DNA of 64,000 nt, taken from Voacanga thouarsii. Its lineage: Eukaryota > Streptophyta > Magnoliopsida > Gentianales > Apocynaceae. Below are positions 11,219-21,621 of the stretch, one piece after another. The stretch covers positions 310,001-374,000 of the forward strand of contig JANUWF010001481.1 of assembly GCA_026120185.1 (NCBI GenBank), read 5' to 3'. The notes under the pieces were generated by a model, which searched no databases, was not told where the DNA came from, and saw only the letters and a list, made by a program, of their open reading frames with translations. A program made the position numbers and the translations under genes. Every line of letters starts with the position of its first letter. The first letter of the stretch is position 1.

Positions 11219-11627
11219 TAATCAAACCATGACATTATGGATGACATCAGCAAAAATCTGACATCACCCATGAAATTAGTAAAAATTTTTATACACAGGT
11301 CACTGTAATAGTACTGTAGCACATTTCACATGTTATTGTTTTACACTGTAGTGGGGCTATTGTAGCAACACGGCTATTTTTTCTATAAATAGCCATCACC
11401 TTCCCATTCAACTTTAAGCTTAGTTACACGAGCTCTAAGGTTCAATCCCCATTTCTCCCTCTATTAGAATTCCCCTTCTAACTTTTAATTTATATATATT
11501 TTAGTTTCTGTTGTAATATCTTAATGTAATACATATATTGTATCCTTTTTGTATCTTCGTTTATGGTCAGCTAAGCCACCTTTGTTTATTACTTACTTAA
11601 AGTCCTGTCTCACCTAGCCATTCTACT
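11219..11627 (+). promoter_or_regulatory. Caulimovirid intergenic region: as-1-like sites, TATA box, leader
   Basis: Downstream of the ORF2-like relic lie two copies of TGACATCA (11242-11249 and 11259-11266) and a TGACATTA (11230-11237), resembling the TGACG-type as-1 elements of caulimovirus promoters. CTATAAATAG at 11383-11392 is a good TATA box about 117 bp beyond the last of them. Between these are repeated CACTGTA/ACTGTAG motifs. A transcript would start near 11415-11420 and have a leader of about 210 bases before the ATG at 11628. I could not find an intact TGGTATCAGAGC-type tRNA-Met primer site in the leader. Confidence 0.65.
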
Positions 11628-12350
11628 ATGCTTGGAAAACTTAATACTTTGCAAACTGATTTACAAATTCCTTTCGTAATTGATAAAACAAAACTTAGAG
11701 AAGAATTTTATTCTCTTTCCAATCTTTTAAAAACAACTTGGTTCTTTGAACATTTTCAAGGATTTGCACGACAACAGATCCAATATTCTTGTTATTATTT
11801 TTTAAATTCAGTTCAAAAACAAATTGATTTCTTTTTATGGTTTGAAGCTTATGCTAATGTTCAAAAAATTGACTATCCTTTTGCTTCAACTATCAATGTT
11901 TCAAAACTTTGGCAAACTGCCTAAGGAACAAATATTTCTTTTGAATTTTCTCCTAGCCAGAAGTTTAAAATTCCTTATGGGATTGAGCAAATTGATGCCT
12001 CTCCTTTTAAAAAAGAAAAGATAAAGAGGATAAAGAGGATGATATGCTTCATCCTAAAGATATTCAAAATCTTTATGAACAAAACAATTATACAAACAAA
12101 GATTTACAAACTATTGGTGATTATTTGGTGTCAAAACTAAGTACTCCTTTTATACAGGATAAATCTGTATCCAGTACTTCTTCAAGTTCTTCAACTTCTT
12201 CCACTCCTCTTTTCAAACCATATGAGATTCCTCTCCAGTATAGGAAAGAGCTCGGCAAAAAAACTTCAGAAAAGCCTATTCTTATTGAACTTCAAAGAAG
12301 AATAGCTAAAATAAAAAATCTATTAACCTAGACTCAGCTTTTCCTTTAAC
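11628..12350 (+). pseudogene. Caulimovirid ORF1 N-terminal region relic
   Basis: The first ATG after the viral leader opens a 98-codon frame (11628-11924), stopped by TAA. Reading continues in other frames through a lysine-rich stretch, then LHPKDIQNLYEQNNYTN at 12047 and a Ser/Thr-rich linker to about 12331. The minus-strand viral segment carries the equivalent: an IDFF followed by an acidic/aromatic stretch near 16170, and LHPEE with QQNNYTN near 16070-15930. The pair shows this is a conserved part between movement and coat protein domains. The movement-protein core seen on the minus strand is not evident in this copy. At least two shifts and one stop break it. Confidence 0.65.
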
Positions 12351-12354
12351 TCCT

Positions 12355-12955
12355 CAACAGCCTATTGGTTCCCAACTTCAGTATAGGTAGACCTCTTTAT
12401 TGGAAGAATCCTCAAAAACTCTTTTATCTTAGAGCCACCCATCCAGATGTTGCTTTAGAAGAAAGTCCCATCATCTTTCAAAATTGTTATAATGCCAATA
12501 ACATCTATGAATGGAACATAGATGGTCAATCAGAGACTGTTGTAGCCACTACCTATAGGACTTCCCACAACTGTTCTGACCAATTAGCTACTCATATTAT
12601 TGTAGCAGGTTTTATAGGTAATTCAACGGATGGTGGGATGATCACCTCAAAGAGGAAGATAGACATAACATCTTCCATGCTGTCAAAACCAACCTTGAGG
12701 GTCCACCAATCATCTAAGATGGTAATTATATCTCGAATGTTGTTTCAATCGTTATTTTTACCATTGCAAAAACCTTTATAGGTAATCCAGGAATTTCCAG
12801 AGAGAAATCTACCAAAATTTTCAACACCCCTCAAATGTAAAACCCTGTCTGACTTTAGATGGTATAAGGATACCTTCCCTACTAGAATGTATGCCAGAAT
12901 AAATGGAAACAACCAGTATTGGAAAGAAAAATTCCTAGATGGTTCCCAAGGAGCT
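12355..12955 (+). pseudogene. Caulimovirid coat-protein domain relic
   Basis: Readable from about 12365: SLYWKNPQKLFYLRATHPD, then NIYEWNIDGQ near 12505. Farther on, in a changed frame, a GWWDDHL-type stretch lies near 12625-12650 and a YWKEKFLDG segment near 12915-12950. The minus-strand copy has the same EWNIDG motif at about 15450-15470. These blocks belong to the capsid/gag-like part of petuvirus/florendovirus polyproteins. The C-terminal basic zinc-finger part is missing because the sequence jumps directly into reverse transcriptase near 12955. Frames change at least twice. Confidence 0.65.
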
Positions 12956-13106
12956 TATCTGCTTAGTAGCATCAAATACAAAATGGCTTTTACAGTTCCA
13001 TTTGGCCAGTGTGAATGGAATGCCATGCTATTTGGATTAAAAATTGCTCCTTCAGAATTCCAGAGAATTCTGAAATTCATCATGCCATTCCATGCCAGTT
13101 ACAACA

Positions 13107-13107
<1 letters not shown>
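12956..13107 (+). pseudogene. Short reverse transcriptase fragment fused to coat region
   Basis: About 45 codons of RT are readable: FTVPFGQ, EWN and APSEFQRIL, near-identical to 8755-8850. The fragment enters just upstream of FTVPF, as does the longer RT copy at 8733, and stops at a (TA)n tract before reaching the YIDD catalytic motif. Everything between coat protein and RT (zinc finger, protease) is deleted. Confidence 0.75.

Positions 13108-13145
<38 letters not shown>
13108..13145. repeat. (TA)n microsatellite interrupting the viral RT fragment
   Basis: A pure TA run follows the RT fragment. Like the (TA)n tract at 8561-8597, it is followed by a shared block of about 36 bp (TTCCAATTA, then TGCAAAATATTCTA) at 13170-13206 and 8597-8634. 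Confidence 0.9.
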
Positions 13146-13150
<5 letters not shown>

Positions 13151-13169
13151 CTTATATATTTATGTATCT

Positions 13170-13430
13170 TTCCAATTAGTAGTTTTATGCAAAATATTCT
13201 ACCTATCTTTTTTCAAGTAGTGACTTCTCAATCATTGCTTAAACACAACAATTTCCTTCACATGTCAAACTCAATTTAATTCATCATGTCATGCCAAATA
13301 TGTCTATATGTAAGAATGCTCATGCTAAATGGACAATATACTCCCTCCTATTTCTTAGTGCATTTAGGATTGGGTGTTACAATTCGACATCTACCTATTT
13401 AAGGCTCAAATTCTTGGAAAAATACAGGGT
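13170..13430. other. Unassigned segment between opposite viral fragments
   Basis: After the shared 36-bp block I see no clear domain on either strand. It probably contains the turning point between the plus-strand and minus-strand viral pieces, but the exact junction cannot be placed by eye. Confidence 0.35.
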
Positions 13431-14290
13431 GAATTTACTAGTCTATCAAAAGAGAATTCTTTGTATGCTGAAATCGATTACTTTTTATATTAGTTTCAAA
13501 ACTTTGTATTTTAAACCCTCCTTTTGTATTAGTTTTGAATCAAAAGATCAATAAATCAGTGAATTTTTTGAAGAACTCGTGGGTATTCTTTTATATTTCA
13601 CGTTTTCTTTTAAAAAGTTGATTTGATTTTGTCAGAGAAATATCCTCCTTTTTAAGGTATTGATGTCTTTACTTTGTGGACTTAATAGAAAAGGAAAAGT
13701 AACTATAATGGATCCTATGTGAGTACGGACTACATGTTGATTTATTTCAAAGTGATATATCTGGGTTTAAAAGGGAGTTCCTAATATTATTTCTTCATTT
13801 AAATATTTGATTAAAATAAAAGAATTAACAAAGAAAAATTGCTTATTGCAAATAAGAACATTAGAGAGTTAATAGTTAATTTGGAGTTGACTACCAGAGG
13901 CCGAATATAATTTTGAAGCACTTTTCTCATAATATTTAGAAGGAAATAAACCTCCTTGAATACATTTTTTATCTGCGCATAAATCTAATAAAGGTGTTGT
14001 TTTAATAACAAAGTCTTCTATTTTGAGAATGATTGGAAAATACCATTTTTGAAAAATAGTTCAAGAAATTGTAGAAATATACTCTTCTCTTTAGTTATCT
14101 TCTATTGATTGAGTAGTATCAAGGATTGTATCATCCAACAGTGATTTTTCTATTTTTAAATATAAGAGATCAATATTAATATTCTTAATGTCTGTGATTC
14201 TTTGTTTATTTTGCTCCTTTAAATGTTTAATTTATAGTTTTAGACTATTAATTTCTAAGTACAAATCTTGTAAGTAAATTGTACTTCTTC
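13431..14290 (-). pseudogene. Caulimovirid aspartic protease region relic
   Basis: Minus-strand reading from 14290 leftward starts with a charged, heptad-like stretch (LYLEINSLK, IKHLKEQNK). A protease-like domain follows at about 14045-13740: KWYFPIILKIEDFVIK, the active-site region, KCIQGGLFPSKYYEKSA, and a C-terminal NEEIILGTPF. The expected D-(T/S)-G-A active site reads D-L-C-A (GAT TTA TGC GCA at about 13988-13974), so catalysis would be lost even without the stops. The family protease cleaves the viral polyprotein. Sequence between 13740 and about 13431 looks like the protease-RT linker with several stops. Confidence 0.7.
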
Positions 14291-14293
14291 TTT

Positions 14294-15500
14294 TTATTTC
14301 TTTTTGAACCTATTAAAAACTTCTTTAAGATCATAAGGTTCTACTTGTTGTTTGGGATTTAAAATCATTTCTTTTACTTTTAGTAAATATTCTCTTTTAA
14401 CTGTCTCATCTTGAATATGATCTAAAAGTTCAAAAAATAATTCTTTATTGGCTTTAGTATTAATTACTCCTATTGTATAGGTACAAATACTACAACAACC
14501 ATAAGAAGAGATATTTTCTTGAATTTCAAAATTTTTATCTAAACTTTTCTGGGCAACTTTCGATGAAGTCAGATTCATCAAGGATAGCTTGAATTTGATC
14601 TAAAGTTTCTTTATCCAGACAGAGTTCATTTACTTTCTTTTTCTTTTTCAATTTTTGTTTACATTCATTAGCTTTATGACCTTTTTTTCCACAAAAATAT
14701 CATTTAATACGAACTTTATCATTTTCTTCTTTTGTTCATTTCTTTTTCTTAAAAGCTTTGTAGGGTTTGTCTTTGGAATATTTACTAGAGTTTTTTTGTT
14801 TGGATTTAAACATTTTCTTTAGTTAATTAGAGGGCTGTTTGATGAGTGCGCATATCCAAATATTTCACAAAAATTACCCAATTCTTTTTAGAATTTTTAT
14901 GATATTATTCCATTTGAGCTTTGAGTTTTAGATTAGTACAAAATTCTACTCCTACTTGATTTACATAATTGATTAGTTGGCCATAATATAGGGCATCATA
15001 GGGTACGGTATTGCTCCAATCTGACTTACGTTTTTGTCAAGCAAATAATGGAGGTAAATCAGAAATACATCATTCTTTCACAATCAGGTCTAAGAATTCC
15101 TTTTTTGTAAAAAAATATCTTTATACCATCTAAAATCATGTAATTTTGGGCATGTTAAATTAGTAAGGATTTCAGAACTTCGATCAACTAATTGTTGAGG
15201 ATTTCTGACATTTTGTTAAATTAAGATGAACATAAAAGTATTTAAACAATCTGGCACTACTTGGAGGCATTCATTATTTCAAGACGTTGTTATTTGGAGA
15301 GATATTTATGCCACCACCGATAAATGATGCCAGTAGAACCAATGGTTAAGAGATAAAGGATAGAAACATCAAAATTGAGGTATTATGACATTTCATGGCG
15401 GTGATCTCCATAGCTATTTCTTCAATAACATTGAGGATTTGATGCTCAGACATACCATCTATATTCCATTCACGAATGTCTTGACCAATAAATATGGATC
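14294..15500 (-). pseudogene. Caulimovirid coat protein with zinc finger, relic
   Basis: Minus-strand order from 15500: the coat-protein motif EWNIDG near 15465, a decayed middle, a Lys-rich segment near 14800, then a retroviral-type zinc finger at 14702-14652 reading Y-F-C-G-K-K-G-H-K-A-N-E-C. The first cysteine of the C-x2-C-x4-H-x4-C finger is replaced by a stop (TGA, 14702-14700). After it comes a Lys-rich run and an open stretch ending at the frame 14581-14294. The finger would bind viral RNA. This copy keeps zinc finger and protease that the plus-strand copy lost, so the two are complementary remnants. Confidence 0.75.
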
Positions 15501-15506
15501 GAGTGT

Positions 15507-16194
15507 CTAAATGGCATTCTTCAAATTGAATATCAGGGAAAGAATGTTAAGGGTAGTAATTTTGAGTGTGAGGATTGGCAAAATGTTTAAGTCGTGGTGT
15601 TTTATTTTGCATGTGACTTTATTAAGATTTAAAGGATTGAATTCATTAACTATTTGGATATGAGCTTTAGAAGATGTTTCAGGAGCAACTTTAGTATTTA
15701 ATTGTTTTAATTTAATATTTATATCCTTTAACGTATCTAATTTAGAATCATCCACATGAAAATCTCCTTTTGATCATTTTAAGGTTTTATTTTCATATAA
15801 AATAGGTTGAAGATAGGGTTAGTATCAATAGCATCTTTAGGATCATATTGCTTTAATCTAGGTGTTTCTCTAACGGTGGATTTGTTATCTAATTAATCTA
15901 CTTCATTGGCCATAGTGATTAGCATTTGATTAGTATAATTATTTTGTTGAATAACTTTATTTAAATCTTTATTATTTACATCACCTTGTTTATCTAAGTT
16001 TTCTATTTTAAATGGAGAGGTAGTAATAACATGACCTTTAACAGGGATTTTAATCTCTTCAGGATGAAGCATTATGGATTCTTTTACTTCATTCTTTATC
16101 AATGATATTAATAGATTCTAATTGATTTTATTTTCCAAAATATTCACACCAATCAAAAAAGTCTATATGTTTTCTAAATTTCTCTAAGTAAAAG
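15507..16194 (-). pseudogene. Caulimovirid ORF1 linker between movement and coat domains
   Basis: Two open pieces are visible on the minus strand: 16102-15893 (LHPEEIKIPVKGH to QQNNYTNQML) and 15755-15507 (a Lys/Asn-rich stretch with LDTLKDINIKLKQL, possibly coiled coil). The first is the counterpart of 12047-12120 on the plus strand. It is AT-rich with stops between the pieces. Just upstream (16190-16130), IDFF matches the plus-strand frame at 11826-11840. Confidence 0.6.
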
Positions 16195-17056
16195 TCATTC
16201 ATTAGATTGTATAGTGGCAAAATACCAATCAATTTTTAGTTGATTACAAGGTCTATTCCATAATTGTTTTAAATATATTTTATCTAATTCAAATCCATCA
16301 TTAGAAGAAATTGTCATTAAAGTATTTGGCATTTGCATTTCTGATTTAGTAGGACTGGAAGATTTAATACTTACGTTGTCTTTATAATTCATTTTAGGAA
16401 TTTCACTTGAAGAAATCAACACTATTGAGTTTTCGAGGACTATGAGTCCTGAAAAGAGGTTTTCAGCCAGAAGAGGTAGAAGCAACGCAAAAAGATTTTC
16501 GACTAAATTTAAGTTCTATATTTCCAAAAGATTTTGAAAGATATGTTGGATTTATAATGTCTTTTGGGACTAATTATGTATTCAAAATTCTATTTTATAT
16601 AATGAAGAATACTATCCCATTTAAGGAATTGAGGAATAAAAGTATTAGATCTTTCAAAATTAGTTTCTAATAAGCAAGTTTCTCTAGGATTTTCTAAATG
16701 ACTTTTAACTTTGGGATTTATGGTAGTTTTCAAGACTGTAATACACACGGCAAATTAATCTAAGAGATTTGGATCCAAGTTCAATATATAAATTCTTGGT
16801 TTGAATATGTAGGGTTAAGGTCTTAAGGATATGTGGATCTGTTAGTTCTACAGTGAAATTAGGATATTGATTAAAGTAAACTAGTCCATCTACTATATTT
16901 GATTTAAGTACTACTAAAAGGTTGTTATTGAAATCAATATATCTACTATCTATCTCTTAATAAAAGATAGATCAGAGAATTAATCCCTAATCAGTATAAA
17001 GGTTTAACAGCTACTTGTACTAATCCTATGTGTAGATAACAATATTTGTTCTTTCT
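16195..17056 (-). pseudogene. Caulimovirid movement protein relic (30K family)
   Basis: Minus-strand reading from 17056 gives a 30K-type movement-protein core: after a few stops, RYIDFNNNLLVVLKS, then YFNQYPNFTVEL, then DPHILKTLTLHIQT and, farther on, a CRVYY stretch (about 16950-16740). The PNFTV-x-L-x-D and L-x-x-L-x-L-x-I pattern is characteristic of caulimovirid movement proteins, which carry the virus through plasmodesmata. The frame at 16485-16195 is the C-terminal part, ending in a segment homologous to the ORF1 N-terminal frame at 11628. The sequence is truncated at its N terminus by the junction with LTR R2 at 17056/17057. Confidence 0.7.
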
Positions 17057-19035
17057 ATTGAAGGGTTTAAATGTGGTAGGGTATGTTGAAGAAACCATAG
17101 AAATAAATTAAAACAAGTTGAGCTTCTAAACTACAATTTGAACCTCCAACTTGGAACAGTAAGTTTAGCTAAAAACTGAACAAAGTGGAGAGAGGTTTGA
17201 ATACCCCATGACCTGAAGTTGATAGAGAAATGTCCTAGGAGTATTTTGGAAGTAGTTTCACCTCATTTGGGCCTTTATTGAAAGAGATATGCACAAAACA
17301 CTGGAAGATGATAAATCTGAATTCCAAAACCCGGAGCAGTGAACTTAACTGAAAAACTGTACAAAATGGGATGGATTTTATAGGTCTCATGGCCTGGAAT
17401 TGATAGAGGGATTTTTTAGGAATATTATGGAAGAAACCTTACCTTATTTGGACCTATATTGAATAAGTTATGTGAAGAATAGTGGAGGGTAGTAAAGCTG
17501 TAAAACCAGAAAACCATTAAAGACATTATTTTATTTCTTTAGAGAGATTATAGAAATCTTATTCGAACCATTAAGCATTTGAACCAATTAAGTAACAATA
17601 AGGAAATATACTAATGATGTAGGTGAATCAAGTCGAGGGAACTCCTTTTAGGACTATACGAGTGCAACTTCGACCTATTATACAAGGTGAGTCCCTTGAT
17701 TTTAAAACCATCATTAGCTATGTGTTTTTCTGACAAAATTTAATGTTTCTCTGATATAAACAATGTCTTCTTGACATGACTGAAGCTTATAAATCCAGTC
17801 TATTTGATACTTACGATATGTTTCACTAAGCTTTCTTTATGCTTAAAATAAGCTTTCTTTATGCTTAATGGCTTCTGAGATGAAATTTATACAATTTTGC
17901 TAGCTCTTAAAAATACCCTCTCCGGTGATGTAAAAGTTTTATAAAATGATGTTTGGCCCTAAGAATAAGTTATTTTGAATTCCCTTCGGGGAGAGCAGAC
18001 TCCTTTCAAAGGAGTATATTGAATATGTGAATCAGTGGTGACGTTGAGTACTCAGCAAGGGCTTTGACCTTTGTACTAGCCTTCGTTAGAGATAAATGAA
18101 CCCAAATAACCTGGTCCAGTTATTGGGCTTATCTTACTCCAGACGGGGCGACAGGACAATGGAATTAGCCTTCCCTGGCTAGCCGTTGTAAGGCTGGCAA
18201 TTGCCTATTGATTGTGATGGTGGGTTGTTCACATGATACCAAGCGGGAACACTCGGTGTGTTCAATCCCTTGCCACCTCGATGGTGATTGACGTCAGAAT
18301 TGGGACCCTTGACTTATGGTGACAAGTAAAAGATCCCTAAGTGCACGGTGAGATACATTTGTACGCTGCTCACCCTTCCGGCATAACACGGGTGACATGC
18401 TGTAAGGCGTAATCCCTAGCACAAGAGACCGTGTAGCCGAAGGCGAAGTTCCTTGAACTTTGCACGCGGGTCGCACTTCCAAATGGGGAAGAATCCGCAT
18501 TTAATGAATTAGGGGCCATGTGTTTGGAAGCCACTGTTTTTCGAATGTACATGACAGATTGAACCAAAATTTATCAAATAGAACTATTTCCCCGACACAA
18601 AATTTATTTCAATAAAGAAATTGAAAAATGTCTTCCTTTTCTGAGTAAAACACTAGCACACACGGGACTCACTGAGTATACCACTCACACGTATGTTTGT
18701 CTTTTCTATTTTAGGGATTAGAGGTGAAGACTAGCGACGGTACTACCCAAACTTTGCCATCTAGCGCTAGTTAGAGAATCTTTTAGCATGATCATTGTAC
18801 ATGGATGATGAAACTATTTTGGCTTGTATATTTTGGGAACCCTAATGATGCATCTATCACCACTCATGTATTTATAATGAAAGAATATGTTTCATATATT
18901 TACTTAAGCTTTTGACTTGTACTTGCTTGCTTTAAGTTTATATCATTATAAAGGCCCCTAGTCTGACGATTCAGATGGGGCGACATCCCACCTGAGCTAG
19001 CTCACTGCGACAAGAAGAAAATGAGGGATGTTACA
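17057..19035 (+). mobile_element. Long LTR, family R, copy R2 (5'-truncated, inverted relative to R1)
   Basis: The inverted counterpart of 4785-6521 starts abruptly at ATTGAAGGGTTTAAATG (17057). R1 continues past this point with a different sequence, so R2 is truncated exactly where the viral sequence begins. It runs to GGGATGTTACA at 19035, giving an LTR of the form TGTAATAACCC...GGGATGTTACA when combined with the start seen in R1. The middle (18040-18500) holds its most GC-rich part. No primer-binding site follows 19035. Confidence 0.6.
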
Positions 19036-19569
19036 ATCACTCCCCATGGGTAATGGGTGATTACCCTTAAGTTTATTTTATGCTATAATGGGTGATTATT
19101 TTATTGTTGGTTGAATTGCATGTTAGAAAATCAATACATAGTCTTTATTTTGATTGTTCTATCTTCCTAAATTGTCTTTAGCATTTGCAATATTGAAATA
19201 TTTTTTCTACCTAAGGCCTCACTATCATGTTTCTTATTGAAATTTCTAATATGATTCAAATATCATTCCAAGAAAGTTAGTAATGACCAAACAATGTCAG
19301 TATTTGTTGAATATTTTTGGAGTGATAGATTGTTTGGAAGGTGATTGAGCTTTATGATAGATTGTTTGCAAATAAATTTATCTAAAATTATCAATATCAT
19401 ATTTATTCTTTGTGCTTTGAGGATGGTTAACAAACGGGCTTGGTGTGAATTGATACCGGATGCTATAGCAATCTTGAGGTTAGGGGCTAGCTCTTCACAA
19501 GATGCTACTAGCACAGGAGCTACAACTACTTCTAGCAATGTATAATGTTGATACCACAACATCTTTGGA
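19036..19569. other. Unassigned stretch before Athila gag relic
   Basis: There is no secure feature. A 66-codon plus-strand frame (19345-19545) ends in a Ser/Thr-rich run and could be a decayed upstream part of gag, since it leads directly into recognisable gag sequence, but I cannot confirm it. Confidence 0.3.
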
Positions 19570-20090
19570 AGCCTAGTTGGAGGCGCTTACACGAAAAGTG
19601 GACATAAACAAATTATGATGTGTGACTTTTATGGGGGAGGACACCCCAATCATGAATGTAAAAGAATGGGAGCAGAGAGTGAATAAGATGTTGAATGTGT
19701 GGATTACATGGGGATTGGAAGACAAGAGAATACTTTCTTGGGTAACACTTATAATCCCACTTGGAGAAATCATCCAAAATTTTCTTAGACTAATCAAGGA
19801 TAAAACCAAGAAAGACCACAAAGAGTTCAAGTCATTTACAATCCAAGACCCCAAGCCCCTCTACCATTTTGTGCACCATATCCTCCATCACCGCTACAAG
19901 CATAACCAAGAGCATCTTTGGAAAACTTAGTGGCTAAATTCGTAACTTCCACTGACACTCGGTTCCAAGTTTTTGAGCCGTTCATGAGAAACCAAGAAGC
20001 CTCAATCCATAACCTTGAAAATCAAATTAGACAACTTGCAAAGATACTTTCTGAGAGACCATTAATCCACATGATAAATGTCGAAAGCCT
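19570..20090 (+). pseudogene. Athila-type gag relic
   Basis: Plus-strand pieces of Athila gag are readable in changing frames: ALTRKVDINK at about 19577, a zinc-knuckle-like segment C-D-F-Y-G-G-G-H-P-N-H-E-C (second Cys changed to Tyr), the signature NTYNPTWRNHPKFS near 19742 followed by TAG where Trp is expected, a Pro-rich stretch, then LENLVAKFVTSTDTRFQ (19913) and NQEASIHNLENQIRQLAK to LSERP at about 20075. These last motifs are very characteristic of Athila-lineage Ty3/gypsy gag. After LSERP the coding sequence ends in a hydrophobic unrelated frame, so protease/RT are absent or deleted. It has several frameshifts and at least two stops. Confidence 0.8.
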
Positions 20091-21600
20091 TGGTTCTTTT
20101 CTCTACTATGCTTTACACTTGAATAAATGTTCATTTTTTTTATGTTTTATTTATTTTTTGTTTTTAGTAATTTTAGGGCTGGTAAGTCTTTATGTGATAA
20201 GTTTTGCCTTCTTTAGTTGTTAGGTTTTGAAGCATAACCTTATTTTGCCCATTTTTGTGAGTCTCGTGATTATATATAGTTCTACCTTAACTGTCTTTCT
20301 TTACCTTATGACTTATGTTGTTATGTTTATTTTCACTATAAAATATATATAAAAAAGTGCATTTTTGCATTTTTTGAAAGTACACGACGAGGTGGAGTCC
20401 ATACACTATAGCGTCGTACATTTCAAATTTCCAAAAAATTAAAAGTTCAAAGAATACACAACTTCATGCAAGTTATGCATGATGGCACTGTGCATCCCAC
20501 TGGAATGAAAATGCTTTCCTTTAACTACATATTCCTCGGAGCATAAAATTATACATGGCATCATGCATATATTAATAAATATGACCACATCATTTTGATT
20601 TCAGGTTTCAAACATCAGAAGGTCAATGGTGATGTGCAGATCGTTATCTATGGCATCGTGCATCATCAAATCCCAAAAAATAAAAACCCCTTTCTTCTTT
20701 CATTCCCCCCCCCTCCCAATTTCTTTCAAATCCTCAACGATGGCCTCACTATTCTCTCCCACACTCTTCATCGTCGTGCCCTAATCCTCTTGACCCATTG
20801 CCAAAATCAATCCATAAATTTGAATCTACCATTGAACATCATCGCATATGTCTTTCCTTTCTTCTTTCTCTACCCTTAATTGCTTTCAGAACTAATTTCA
20901 ATAGCCACTACTAGTGAATAGCTAAAAAATCTGAGCCTCTTTTCGGTAACATTTTATAATTCTGAATCTATTTCACAAAATTTTGAATTCGCCCAAAGCT
21001 GTGTTAGGTATTCTGTCGATTTTATTGGATTTCAATAGACTTTATGCTGTTAAGTTGAATTGATGAGCTTTCTAAGAAATTTTATTACTCTTTACCTATT
21101 TTGTGTACATTGATGCTTCTGTTGAGCTGTATTGATTGAGTTTCGATTGAAAATTATTGTTGAGAATGTATGAATGGTGTTAAAATCTGTGTTTATGGAT
21201 GTGAATAGGGAATAGTGTAAGTTGGTTCAAAAATTGTGCAAATCTATTGAGAGTTGGTGTTTAATTGGAGATTGGGATTCTGTGTATGGGTATTGTAATC
21301 AATTTTGTGATTTCAATGTTTTTATCTGGTTGAATTGTTGAATGAATTTGAAATTTTGTTGAAGTTTTGGGAAATAATGCTGTGAATTGAACTACTTTGG
21401 ACTTATTAAGTTATTGTATTGTTGATTCTATGTGTGGATTGAGAAGAAGAGGAATGTTTTGAACTAAGATTTTGTGTAGAAGAATATGGGATTTTTGTGC
21501 TGATTGGTTAAGGATTGAGTTAGGTTGATTCATTGAATAAACCTTCTAGTCATCTTATCAAACTACCTCCACTCCCCCCCCCCATTTCTCATTTTCTTAT
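20091..21600 (+). other. Noncoding spacer of the Athila-like element with repeated GCAT modules
   Basis: There is no coding signal. Three related motifs occur at about 20481-20495 (GATGGCACTGTGCAT), 20554-20568 (CATGGCATCATGCAT) and 20650-20663 (ATGGCATCGTGCAT). They come just after a near-palindromic GACGAGG...CGTCG pair (20387-20430). About 45 bp after the last module comes AATAAAAACCCC. The arrangement resembles the GC-rich modules upstream of TATA boxes in the LTRs of this window. A run of C's (20706-20715) and pyrimidine-rich sequence follow. Confidence 0.4.
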
Positions 21601-21621
21601 CCTCTCTTGTCTACCCTACTT

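Noticed and set aside
11420..11470. GGTTCAATCCCC resembling a tRNA B box in the viral leader
   Set aside because: No A box, cloverleaf or terminator is present; most likely chance.
13330..13360. TACTCCCTCCTATTTCTTAG resembling a MITE terminus
   Set aside because: No inverted partner GGAGGGAGTA was found within 1 kb and there is no TA duplication pair.
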